From assembly GCA_020881915.1 (NCBI GenBank), contig JAJFPB010000011.1, positions 434,001 to 498,000 of the forward strand: DNA of 64,000 bases, in the 5' to 3' direction. Below are positions 21,329 through 32,552 of this stretch, piece after piece. Each line of letters begins with the position of its first letter. The first letter of the stretch is position 1. The position numbers and the translations under genes were made by a program. This stretch comes from Paramyrothecium sp. XJ0827. Taxonomy: Eukaryota; Ascomycota; Sordariomycetes; Hypocreales; Stachybotryaceae. A model generated the notes under the pieces. The model saw only the letters and a program-made list of their open reading frames with translations, searched no databases and was not told the origin of the DNA.

Positions 21329-23160
21329 TACTCGGATTTATAAGCAGATCGGAACACGACACCACGGGACGCGACGCGACGCGCCAAAGATCTAAGCATA
21401 AATTACAATCTTACATGGGGAAGCCGACAATTAATGGCACCCGGCAATTAATAATAGAAGAGTAGGATCAGGTCGTGATACGCGGACAATAAGGGGGAAT
21501 GTGATAAAGGGTAGGATCGCGTCAAGAATTCACGATTCGCGTAGGGACCGCGTATCAGGACCTGATTTCAGATGGAACCTGTACTAACGTTACCTTAACT
21601 TAACTTATTGCAATGAAGATTAATGAACCACGTTTGTCCGCCTCGGCATTTGGGACTGACTCTTTTGTTTGATGGAGGGTAGGATACAACGCGTTCCATG
21701 CATATCAAAAGTATTCGCCTGTTGTCAGCTGCCAGAATGCCCTGAAAGCCTACTAGCCATGATCTTGATGTTGGCGTGAATTCAGACCTGTGCACGACCC
21801 TTTCTCCACGCCCTTGAATTGAAAGTGGAGTGGGGGTCACAATCGTCTCCTCTTTAAGATCATGACTAACACAAGTATGCGATATGACTGAGATGTGTGC
21901 TTAAAATTTCTGATAATAAAGGATGAAGAGAAAAAGGGTAAAACGTGGCTCGCTCGAGTCATTGCCAAAGACGGCATTACAGGATGAGTGATGTGGTCGG
22001 ATAAGGGTCACCCCGTGCGATTAACCTTCCCAATCTCAAGGCTTGGTATGGATCTTCCGCTGCTGTTACCTCCTTCTGGCTTGAGTGACTCTTTCGAGAC
22101 AAGAGTAACGATCGTCGTTTCGAATAACGCGATGCGCCACTAGCACCGGAACGCTGTTACATTCCACCCTTTTCCGAAGCTGTCCCGTCTGGGATACCGA
22201 CCGCCCGGTATTTTGTAGGTCCATGTCTGCCGTCTACCGGCCCCACCTCGCCCTGCTCGACACCTAGATTAGAACTCCTCCAAGGCGATTTGAGATACTC
22301 CCGGCTGTAGCATAGCCTGTTCTGTATTGTTTTTCTTGACTTATTTTTAATGGCAAACCGCATACTTCTTATGGTGCTGTGCGCTTGAGATTGCACATGC
22401 CGAAATGCCAGGAAATCAAGCTCCACGTTGGTGGTCACAAACAACTACTGCCGGGTCATCCACACACCTATTTTCTATAGTATGCTCCCAGGTACAAAAA
22501 TCAACCTTGCGTTGAACTTTACCAGGGTCTAGGGAGAAGGATCGACAGGCGGTTTGCAAACACAGTGGTTTTCGGCTTCTGTGCCACACCTGCTCCTGTG
22601 GCCCACTTGACTGGCAGTCGTCGTGGTCTTGGTGCAAGACATGTTTCACGCATCCTAGCCTGCCACGATATCTCTTTCATTTTTGGCGCCGTCTTTCGGT
22701 CAATAGGACATCTCACTAATGATGCTATTGTTAAATGTCTGTCTGGATCGGCGTACATCATTGACATTGGGTCCATGTCCCTCATTGCATAGTGTGCTGG
22801 GATGGCTATCTGTGAACCACCATTCTTGTGCAGGACGCGCCATGACAATGGACACGGTTACCCCCTGCCTCCAGACTGGCATGTATTATGCCGGGATATG
22901 TCGCGTTCCAAGGCCCACCAATCAGATTTACCAATTTGACGATACTCTTCCACTTCCCTTGCCTAATTCCAAGTCTTTAAATGAAGGGACAGTTCCCTTT
23001 TGTGCAGCTCTAGTTTTGTCATATATCCCACATTTGTGCCAAAGCTGTTTGTGTATAACTTATCCGATTCTTGTTTTTCGTTGGGTGAAGATCTCCTTGC
23101 ATCAAATTGCTTCTCCAGCCTAGCAGTGTGTCCGGGCCGCTCGATGCGCCTACAGACAGT
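21329..23160. other. intergenic upstream of the synthetase gene
   Basis: No gene I can support. A minus-strand frame at about 22519-22848 contains a P450-like phrase (SQIAIPAHYAMRDMDP) but no other P450 motif. The final 250 bases are C/T-rich and are the likely promoter and leader of the gene at 23161. Confidence 0.35.
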
Positions 23161-26100
23161 ATGGACCAACAATCGCTCTCTCAAGAGCAAATGAACTGTC
23201 TCCGAAAACTTTACGACGCGCCCTTGTCGGATGGTAAAGATAGTCAGGAACTCCAACTGCTCAGATCAAGCTGTATCAACAAAGAGCTATTACTGTCCTC
23301 GATTCCGATCCCAAGAGGACCCTCCCATCGACCCCTACAACTACTTTACCACCTTCTGCAGGGGATTCCCGGTCCATGGCCCTCCATCGCACTCCTCCGA
23401 TGTCACGTTCGTCTATGCAGACTTCTACCGGAGGGCGACGAGTCCAACAAAAGTGATTGGACTAGGCTCCTAGAGGCGACAACGAGTCTTGTGAAGTGCT
23501 CTTATTCTTCCCTGGGTAACTTTATTGGCCACGGACAACAACCAGCTCTTCGCACCACCAAGGCAGACAATTACATTACTCACGACGGACTGCGTAGAGT
23601 GGTGGAAGAGTTTCATCTACCACTGAACAAGAACAATGTGAAGCCGGTTGTCGCTATTGCACTTCCTAACGGACCAGCGATGGCAGCAATGTGCGTGGCT
23701 GTAATGACATATTACACGGCAGCTCCAATCAACCCAGCAGCCGGTCCCGAGCAATTCCGAGCCGATGTTATGCAGGCAGGGGCTAGGCTTATTTTGACAT
23801 CAGGCGAGGACTACGAAAGACTACGATTGAAGGAGCAATGGGTAGCCGACAACCATATTCAAGTAGTCCTCCTAGACTGGTTGGGAGGCGACCAGCTGAA
23901 GCTTCGCATGGCTGATGGTCGCCTCTTACCACAGTCAGATGGAACAGAAATTGCTAACGGCGGGGACCATATCGGGTTGATTCTCTTTACCAGTGGGACG
24001 TCCGGGACCAAGAAAGTGGTACCGTTGACTATCCATTCGATCGTTACCGGAACTGTCTTCGTCATGGACTCTTGGGGGCTGACTTCGACGGACATATGTC
24101 TGAATATGATGCCATTATACCATGTGTAAGTTGGTTGCCTGCAAAAATTCGTTGTTCTAATAACCTTTGGTGGTAGCGGTGGTCTTATTCGAAACATCTT
24201 TGCGCCTGTCTTCTCCGGGGGTTCAACTGTATGTTGCCCGGTGTTCGACCCGACACTCTTCTGGGATGTTGTCCAAGAAATTCAACCCACTTGGTACTAT
24301 GCATCGCCATCGATGCACTCCGTCATCCTCGCAGAAGCCGAGACGCGACCAGAGGCTTTGCAAAAAAGCCGACTTCGACTTGTATGTAATGCAGCTGGAG
24401 GACTTCTTCCCTCTCTGGCATATCAGTTGCGCGATACATTCAATTGTGTTGTTTTACCCAGCTATGGTATGACAGAGTAAGTACACCTAATCCTTGTTGG
24501 ATGCATAGTCACTCACGATCCACGGGTGCATGCCTATCTCAACACCACCTTTAGATTATAAGCTGGATCGCGAAGGCACCTCTGGCTTAAGCACTGGCCC
24601 AGAACTCACGATTCTTGATTGGTCAGAAAACAACGTCCCATCACATACAGTCGGCAGAGTTTGCGTTCGAGGCGAGCCAGTTTTCCCTGGCTATCTGCTA
24701 CCCGACGGATCATTCGATAGATCTCCTTTCAACACCAATGGGTGGTTTGATACAGGAGATCTCGGCTATATGGACGATGATGGTTACCTCTATATAACAG
24801 GGAGAAGCAAGGAGGTGATCAATCGCGGTGGCGAGCTCATCTCTCCTTTTGAGGTTGAAAACGCCATAGTCTCGGCAGCGATGTCACCAAACTCGCCTAT
24901 CAGTGGACGCGTTACTCAAGCTCTAGCGTTCTCGGTGACGCACAACGTCCTTCAAGAGGTCGTTGCCGTTGTTCTCGTCACGCCGCGGAACGCTCCTCGC
25001 GTTGATCTGAGATCTTTGCATAATGCCTTGAGACTCTCCCTGCAACAGGTTAAGTGGCCGGTTCTGATCACATATATGAATGACTTGCCAAAGAAGAACG
25101 GGAAAGTTCTCCGTATTAGACTCGGCAATAGGTTGGGCTTGCCAGAACTCACTGACGATACACCTTACCTCCAAAGACACTGGCAAGCAATTTGTCCATC
25201 GCCAGATACTGATATCGCCGTCCGCATCAACGCTTCGCCTTGCGCCGTGGATTGTAGCGCAGTCTCTGCGTGCATCGATGCTGTTACTCCACCGAGTATG
25301 GAGAATCACTGTTGGCGGAGTCCAGCGGATGGCAAGGTTGAGGCATTCTTGGCACCGTCGAAACGGCATTCAAGTTCTACGAAGTTACCCACTACCGACC
25401 AAGTAAAGGAGCATCTGGCCGCTTCCATACATAATTACATGGTGCCCGAGGTGCTTCATCTAATGCCCAAGCCGTTACCACGAAATGAGAAGCAAGGAGT
25501 GGATGAGTGCAAGCTGCAAGAATGTCTTGATGCGCTTATAGGAGCTTCCTTGAGAGAGCTGACAGCTACAACTGAGGGCCAGGTCACCAAGGCTTTTGCA
25601 GAGATCCTGTCACGAGCACCGGCAGACATACCCTCAAATATTGATTTCTTCAGTCTCGGAGGTGATTCTCTCAGAGCGGGCCGATTGGTATCAGCCTTAC
25701 GGTCGTTATTCAATGTTCATCTTCCAATCAGTCTCGTCTTCAATGATGGGACAGTCGCCAGCATCGCTGCTCATATTGACAAAGTTGGCCACGAGGCGGG
25801 AGACGTTGAAGGTGACAACGAGCTCGTGGGCTGTACAGAAACCCGGAGCTCGACGAATCCTTTTCTGATGGCTATGCAGCTAATACCTCTTCTGGTGGTG
25901 TACCCGGCCCGGCGTGGCTTCCAATGGACGGTTTTTATGATGAGCCTCGCCTACACGCAGGCATGGCCGACTAACACCTCCGTCATTGGGAGGCTTCTGA
26001 ATCTTACATTGTCAATCTTATTCGCCCGTATAGTCACTCGGTGCATAGCGCCATTTGCCGGTATTATAGCCAAATGGCTCATTGTTGGGCGTTATCGCGA

Positions 26101-28339
26101 AGGACTCTATCCAATGTGGGGGCAATACCATTCACGGTGGTGGATGGTTGAGAAGATCGTGAGTATCTGTGGATTAGGCTTCTTCAGCCTCAACGACACT
26201 ACCAAGAGTATCTATTATCGCATGATGGGGGCTAAGATTGGGAAAAATGTCAAGTTCTCTGGGGCGACTCTCGGGGAATGGGATCTTCTCGACATCCGGG
26301 ACGGGGTTCAGCTTGAGAAATGCACTTGCCGTCCCTTTGGGGGTGAGCGAAACACCTCCATGTATCTGGGAGGTATCCGCGTGGGGAAGAATGCATCTGT
26401 GGGCACAGCATCAATCATTGCCCCAGGCTCCGACATCCCTCCCAATACTTGCATTGGCATCAACTCATCCAGCTGGGAATTGCAGGATGCCGAAGAGGCT
26501 AACCGTGATCTGGGTGCCAGCAGAAAACCACAGCCCCACTGGATTCTCACCTGCCTATTGACCGGGCCCATCGCATTAATTGCGTGGTTTCTATCAATAA
26601 CACCTTGGCTTGCAGGTCTGATCGGCATGGTCATACAGCAACCACCTGACAAGCGATCTCCCCTTCGCGACATACTGGACTGGTTCACAGCCCCCGAGCG
26701 GGTCGGATTTCATTACCTTGCACTAGTGTTGCGCTCTTCCCTATCGCCTTTCATATTATTCGCATTCACCATCCTCATCAAGAAGACTCTGGATGTTCTG
26801 TTCGGCAATATGGAGCAAGGCACAGCGAAAGGGCGTGGAACAATTGCTACCTGGAGAGCTGCGCTTCTGAAGACTCTCATGCCAGTATCCAAGCTTCATG
26901 ATGTGACCGGTATGTTTGGGCAACACTATGAAGCAACCTCCATTGCCCTTCGTATGCTAGGTGCGAAGGTTGGCAGACGTATTTACTGGCCCGGGACTGG
27001 CCCGAGCATTGAGGACTATCACTTACTGGATATCGGGGACGACGTTGTGTTTGGGAGTCGCGCTCACCTGATCACCTCCGATGGCATTGGTTCGGAAAAG
27101 ATCACTGTAAAGAATCGAGCCATGATCGCCGATAGGGTATGCCTTCTTCCGGGTATCACCATTGGTGAGAGAACTACAATGGGATCCGGAGCTGTGACTC
27201 GGAGACGCAAGGATTATTCCTCTGACGGGATCTATGTCGGCTCCAAAGGAGGCGACGCAGTGTGTTTGTCCACTGGCCGGCATCATCTGGATGCTACAGC
27301 CAGAAGCCGTCATCGCATCCGTCATATGAGTAGTGAGGACACCTTGACAGGTGAACGCGGGAACTCCAAAAGGACCCCATCTCGCTCGCCAATGCAACAT
27401 ATGAACAGTGATGATACACTGGCCGAGACTCGCAGGTTGAGGAAAAAGGCTCGGATCCAAGTCGTGGTGAACCCCATAATATCCTCTGACAGTGACACAG
27501 ACGACAGCACAAAGAAATCATCAAATGATACTTCGCCTTTCGGACGAGCTTTCTACCTCGGGCTAGCACCTTACTACGTGCTTGGGCCCTTTGCCATTTT
27601 CTGTTACTCTGCTTTCCTGACAGTTTTCACCACATTCTACTGGAACATTCCAAGTATCGCCTCTATCCAACTTGTCAATTTGACCATGGCCCAGTTCTTA
27701 CCTCCTGACGCAGGTCGTGCGAAAGAATTCATGTGGCTACTGTTGTTATCTTGGGTGATCATTGCAATCATCACAACTATACAGGCTATACTAGCACTTA
27801 TAGTCATTATCGGTGCCAAATGGATCCTGTTGGGCCGAAGACTACCAGGCAACTACAGTTGGGATCAATCTTCTTATTGTCAACGTTGGCAGATATTCCT
27901 GGCCATCGAAAAGCTTCGCCGAAATTGCTATCGTGGCCATGGAATCTTGGGTATGCTCACTTGTACCAGCTGGATTGTGTACTACTTTCGAGCTCTTGGT
28001 GCCAATATCGGGAAAGACTGTGCCCTTTTCGTCAACGGTCAGCCTAGCCTCATGTTCACAGAGCCGGACTTGATCAACATGGGGGATCGAGTCGTGGTGG
28101 ACGATGCCAGTGTTGTTGGGCACGTTAACACCCGCGGCAAGTTTGACCTAAACAGGCTGGAGATAGGTCACAGGTGTGTGCTACGCACGGGGAGCAGACT
28201 ACTTAGTGGGGCCACGATGAAAGATGATAGTTGCCTCTTGGAACATACACTTATTATGAGTGGAGATGTGGTTAACGCCAAGGAGACGATGCAAGGCTGG
28301 CCGGCCGGAAGATTCCAAGGTAGTCGGCTGCCAAAGTAG
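23161..28339 (+). CDS. NRPS-like poly-amino-acid synthetase (A-T-TM/beta-helix x3), Pls/VibA-like
   Basis: The order is an adenylation domain (TSGTSGTKK at about 23990, YGMTE at 24463-24477, GWFDTGDLG near 24745, GRSKEVINRGGE near 24800, core lysine in NGKV near 25100), a carrier domain (FFSLGGDSLRAG, phosphopantetheine Ser codon 25667), then about 880 residues with several membrane spans. Within these, three left-handed beta-helix modules begin MGAKIGKNVKFSG (about 26225), MLGAKVGRRIYWPG (about 26956) and ALGANIGKDCALF (about 27994). This layout is known from epsilon-poly-L-lysine synthetase (Pls) of Streptomyces and VibA of Epichloe, membrane enzymes that condense one amino acid into a polymer. 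The substrate here is not readable. Start taken at the ATG 23161. The first intron is 24126-24176. The last exon is open for over 1,260 codons. Caveats: the N-terminal frame changes twice (about 23275, about 23455), and the second intron lacks AG at the expected acceptor (24524-24525). Confidence 0.72.
24126..24176 (+). other. intron 1 of the synthetase gene
   Basis: GTAAGT donor, CTAATAAC branch site and GTAG acceptor, 51 nt, phase 2. It joins MMPLYHV to GGLIRNIFAP in frame. Confidence 0.85.
24477..24525 (+). other. intron 2 of the synthetase gene, acceptor appears mutated
   Basis: GTAAGT donor directly after YGMTE. Homology resumes at CMPISTPPLDYK (TGC at 24527), and the frame needs an acceptor ending at 24525. 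The sequence there reads CACGG, not CACAG. The nearest true AG sites give a 32-nt intron or a stop. Confidence 0.5.
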
Positions 28340-28354
28340 AGACTCCTTAATATA

Positions 28355-28397
28355 ACGTACATGCATAACGAGTTGGCCAGCATAACGAGTTGGCCAC
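28355..28397 (+). repeat. left inverted end of P2 with two iterons
   Basis: ACGTACATG followed by iterons at 28364-28380 and 28381-28397 (CATAACGAGTTGGCCAN). It is the inverse of 30171-30213. Confidence 0.9.
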
Positions 28398-28460
28398 TAA
28401 TCTCAACCCTCAAGATAGAAACTTCAATAAAAACACAACAGACCATTTGACCAATTAAAA

Positions 28461-30115
28461 CTAGTCGATATACTCTTGCTCAGATACCTCTACCTCAATC
28501 TTGCAAGTTCGTGCATTATGTCCGGGCTTACCGCACACACCACAGCGCCTTTGGGTCGGTTGTGCCGACCTTCCTTGACCACCTCTCCTCGATGATTCGG
28601 CCACTATCTGCGTGTTCACATCCATTTGATCAATTGATCCTTGACCTTCCTCTACAGTCATTGTCCCTCCATTACGTAGGCGTTTCTTTTTTTCCCTCCG
28701 GCGCCGGCTTAGTATCTCATTTGCCTCTCGAAGATCCCTGACCTCAGCCCTCAGTAATGTCATTTCATGCAATACTGCCTTAGTTCCCTTAGTCATTGAC
28801 TTCAAGGCCTCAATAATTGATGCTGGGGAGCTGCTGTGATGCCTTTCAATTCGTCTTCTTAGATACTCGGACTGAGATTCGGTTTCCCGGATGGTCTTTG
28901 GTGTCTTTGAAGTCCAAGGGTCAGGAAGCTCTGACTCACCTGTAGGAGGTGTTGGAGTTCGTAATTGGATATCAAGCTTCGAGATCACATGCTTTACATC
29001 AAGAGGAACAAGTCCAGCCCCTCTGAAACCTCCCTGGATATTTTTCTTCGTCATAGTGGCTTGGTGTGCGGCGTGGAAGGCAGGAAAGAACTCGGTCTTC
29101 GAAATGTGTGTTATAGAGCATTTGATCAAATGCTCTATTTCTCGACCGTAAGCTTTCTTAAGCGGCCCAAAGCAGGCCACATCAAGAGGCTGAAGTAGAT
29201 GAGACGAATGAGGTGGCATACAGAGTGTAATGATCTTGTTCTCCTTGCAGAAATCCTCAAAGGCGACTGAATGGTGGCTTTCATGCCCGTCAAGGACCAG
29301 AAGACGATAGGCACCATTTGATCTATTGATTGTATGCCGATTGAAGTGCTTTAGCCACTCAAGGCCTGTTTCGTTATCGGTCCAGCCATTTTTGGTGGTT
29401 GCGATAGCCCAATCGCCCGGGAGGTTGCTTTCTTGGTACCAACTCGAGAGATGATATTGGCCTGCAACGATGATGAACGGCGGTAGCACCCACCCTTCAG
29501 CATTGATCGATTGGATCGCTGTAACCCATTCCCGGTTTCCAGGCTGGACTTTTTAGGGTTCTGACGCTTTTCTGTACCCGTAACAACCATTCCGCTTGCA
29601 ATAACGCCCATCATAAAGCCAGTCTCATCGAAGTTATACAGATCATTTGATCCTATACCGTACTTCGCGATTGTGTTCTGTACAAGCGAGAACCACGCGT
29701 TTATTGCGACTGGATCTTCGCATTTGGCTCTCTCGTAGTCATATCTGCGAAAGAAACGCGTCTTGAGCTCTGGTTGCCGCTTAATAAAATTCGAAGCCCA
29801 GCGTGGTCCAACAGAAGGCATATTGCGATCAGCAAGCAGTCGATTGGCCATTTCTTCAACACCACAAAGCCGGGGTGAAAATCCTCGTGAATCTAGATCA
29901 AGAACATACTGAACTATCGTCTGCTCCTCAAGATCAGAAAGTTTACGTAAATTGGCCATAGTATCGCGTCTAGACTGTTTTCCACACTGCCGGTTACGCA
30001 ATGTCTGCCGAGGGATGTTGTAGATCCGTGCAGCACGTCGCAGACTTAATTTTGGGTCTTTTCGAAGGGCTTGAAGTGCAAGATTGATATCGCCCTCATT
30101 AATTGAGCTTGACAT
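28461..30115 (-). pseudogene. pogo-type transposase P2 (one frameshift)
   Basis: From the ATG at 30115: a psq-type helix-turn-helix (LSLRRAARIYNIPRQTLRNR), a CENP-B-like second DNA-binding domain (LADRNMPSVGPRWASNFIKR), and a DDE_1 nuclease with Asp in YNFDETGFMMG, Asp in [11 protein letters not shown] and Asp in LLQPLDVACFG. A basic coiled-coil tail and a C-terminal CCHC knuckle CGVCGKPGHNARTC follow. The frame breaks near 29550, where P2 has TTTTT and P5 has CCTTTT: a one-base loss just before the conserved PGNREWV stretch. Everything else is open, so the lesion is young. Pogo transposases cut and paste DNA at TA. Confidence 0.85.
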
Positions 30116-30170
30116 GGCTAGTTGTGGTGAATCATTTGATCAATTGATTGAGATGTAGGATGAGGGATTT

Positions 30171-30213
30171 TTGGCCAACTCGTTATGTTGGCCAACTCGT
30201 TATGCATGTACGT
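30171..30213 (+). repeat. right inverted end of P2 with two iterons
   Basis: TTGGCCAACTCGTTATG twice (30171-30187, 30188-30204), then CATGTACGT and a TA target. Confidence 0.9.
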
Positions 30214-30579
30214 TATTATTAGGAAATAATAAATATAAAAATACTTAGAGTAGTAGTAGAGTAGGAGTAGTAGGCCGCTTCTCCGCATGGGGTCGTGGGC
30301 ACACTCCATACAATTCGTCCTCACACAACATGCACCACCTCCAATCCGACCGCACATCTAAGTATTGGCTCATGACTGCCGGCAGCAGTACTCTTGGGTT
30401 AAGTATAGCTGCAGAAACTCCTCAACTGCGTCTTCGGGATACTGACCACCACCATATGGCTGCCAGTTGCGCTAAGTAGTATGATTGTATCCTAGGACTA
30501 GCTGTGTCCCAGGAGTGCCAGCCTCGAGCAGGTGGAATCTCTACGTCCAGCGTCAGACCTTCTGAACCTCTCTACCGTG
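30214..30579. other. spacer, no recognised feature
   Basis: Contains an A/T and TAG-rich stretch at 30216-30275. Nothing coding is supported. Confidence 0.4.
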
Positions 30580-32242
30580 CTAGCTAACTCTGTATTTCTG
30601 AGCAAATATTGCTTCTAGCTCCCCAACTTCATTGGAAAACCCGTGCCCACCCATGGTCATCTTTTTTACCTGTTTCCCCTGTCTACCCTTCCCCGCCCAT
30701 GCCCGCTTGTTTGGTATGATGGGCGCTAGTGGTTGGTGCTGCAGATCGAGCATCTCCGCCCGCTCAAAGTCAATTATCATGACACCAGTCTCCTCATTGA
30801 ACAGCATGTTCGCATCTCGCACATCTTTGTGGCGAACCCGTTGTCGATGGATAGCTTGCAGTGACTGAACGGCCAGTTCGCGTAGCTTGGCATTCAGGAT
30901 TCCAGCCGCCTGTGCTTCCGAGATGCTGCGTCCTCCCCATGATAGTATCGTCAGGTATACCACATACACCCGGTGATCGTAGTAGTATATTTTCTGCATC
31001 TGGCGAAGATCGATCGCCCCTAGAAATACTGGCACGTTTCTGCCTTGGACTGGGAGAAGACGCTTGTACACATCCGCCTCGTGCTCAAGATCGGGGATAA
31101 AAGCTTGCACCGTGCCTTTACTGACGAAAGTGTAGCCGTATACAAGCAACGTCACCTTGAACAGGACCCCGCGTGCGCCGCCGTGCGCCAGCGGCGTGAT
31201 GCCGTCATCAAGTGATTGTTGGAGCTGCTGATGAAGCAAACTGAGCCACTGCGTGTGATCCACAGGATGGTAATCACCATCCCTTCGGTGAAGACTCACA
31301 TTTGGGCATGTTGGGTCCAGCTTTTGTCCCTTGACTAGGCCAAGCAGACATTTTTGCGTACAGTAGGGGTTCTCTCGTTGAGACATCGCAGACGTCGACA
31401 TCGCAGACATTGTATCGGTTTCTGCCTCGGGCCCGGCCTCAGCATCATCCGCCCCTTTGCCTCCCCTTTGGCTTCCGCCCCTTCGCGGCCGTCGCGCGAG
31501 GATCCGCTTGCTCCTTCGAGGTCCAGCATTCCCTGTACTTGGGGTCGGTGTTTCTGGTGGCTTTAAAGACGATTCATCATCATCTGACGACTCTGGGTGA
31601 TTGTCTACCTTGGATAAGCTGTCACCACACTGGTCTTGAGTGAAAATGCGCCTCCTGAGGCGTTTGCAGATGGGTGACCGGTCGACGTTTTGATACGTTG
31701 TAGGCTCAGGAATAAATGATGCGTCCGATGACGCAGTTCGTTCACTGTCGGGTATAGGACCGCACTGTCGTTTCAAAGTCTTCCGCCCAGGTATGCAGAG
31801 TCTGTGTTGCTCTCTGTCGTTCTTCTTGCCCATGCTCATGCCGTGTCTCTAGGACCAGGAGAGTGAAAGTCAAGTATTGACCCACGGCCGTGCAGAGATG
31901 CAACTGATCTGAGTGCGCCGCGGCCGCCTCGGGGCCAGGCTCGGCCAGGTGGTAGTAGAGCGTGCCAGGATCATCCCAATTGATTGTGAGAAATACAATC
32001 GTCTCACCTGTCGTTAGAAGACTGTACTCAAGACCGCCCTCGATCATGTAGTGATATGTTTGTGTGATGGCAGACGCTGTCAACCTTTCTGCGAAGTATT
32101 GAAATCGAGCGGCTGGATCGACCGACGTTGGGATTGTCTTCCGGTTGACAACCTCCTTGTAAATATCCATGGGACGGAGACCGAGACGAAGATGAGAAGC
32201 CATTAACTTGTGAGGCGGCTTGTACTCGGAAATATAGAGCAT
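30580..32242 (-). pseudogene. kinase-like fungal protein, N-terminally incomplete, one frameshift
   Basis: The C-terminal half has protein-kinase landmarks: a glycine-rich segment (GGARGVLFKVTLLVYG), a candidate lysine in FVSKGT, the catalytic loop HKDVRDANMLFN (near 30810-30835) and a metal-binding DFE in VMIIDFERAE instead of DFG. Upstream are a Cys-containing segment (YCTQKCLLGLVKG), a basic/acidic low-complexity region, and a conserved module (SEYKPPHKLMASHLRLGLRP to WAEDFETTVRS) in a different frame. The two frames meet near 31758 and a single extra base explains the break. It resembles a multi-copy family of uncharacterised fungal proteins ending in a kinase-like domain; such members usually have a longer N-terminus. 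A further frame at 32203-32499 may belong to it or not. The DFE and HKD variants leave catalysis uncertain. Confidence 0.6.
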
Positions 32243-32552
32243 GGTGCGTCTTGCTGATTGTGTATCTTCGGATCGGTAGATGCAGATTTGATCGGCGCGT
32301 AGCTGATGGGGGTCGTGCCGCTGGTTGGGCGTTTGTGGGGGTGTTGACGGCGGTTCCCTATTAGGCCAGCTAGATGTGTTGTATACTTTGCTGGCCGGCA
32401 GAACTCGCTACCTTTGGGGCCCGAGAGTCCACATATCGCTGCAAAGTATACTATCATGGTCGAAGCCGCCTGACCATCATCGAAGTCCTCTGTTGCCATG
32501 AAAAAGCAGAACCGCAGAACGACATCGAGTTGAGGGTCTTGTGGGATGAGCC

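Larger units (their letters stand above)
28355..30213 (-). mobile_element. pogo element P2
   Basis: A 1,859-bp element bounded by TA on both sides (28353-28354, 30214-30215). Inverted ends begin ACGTACATG and each carries two tandem 17-bp iterons with the core TTGGCCAA. It contains one transposase gene. The left end lies 15 bp beyond the stop codon of the synthetase gene. Confidence 0.9.

Noticed and set aside
22519..22848. P450-like phrase on the minus strand (SQIAIPAHYAMRDMDP)
   Set aside because: Only one short match; no heme-binding Cys motif, no ExxR and no consistent frame around it.
32203..32499. 98-codon frame as the N-terminus of the kinase-like gene
   Set aside because: No frame-consistent splice to the kinase module was found, and the text is not recognisable.
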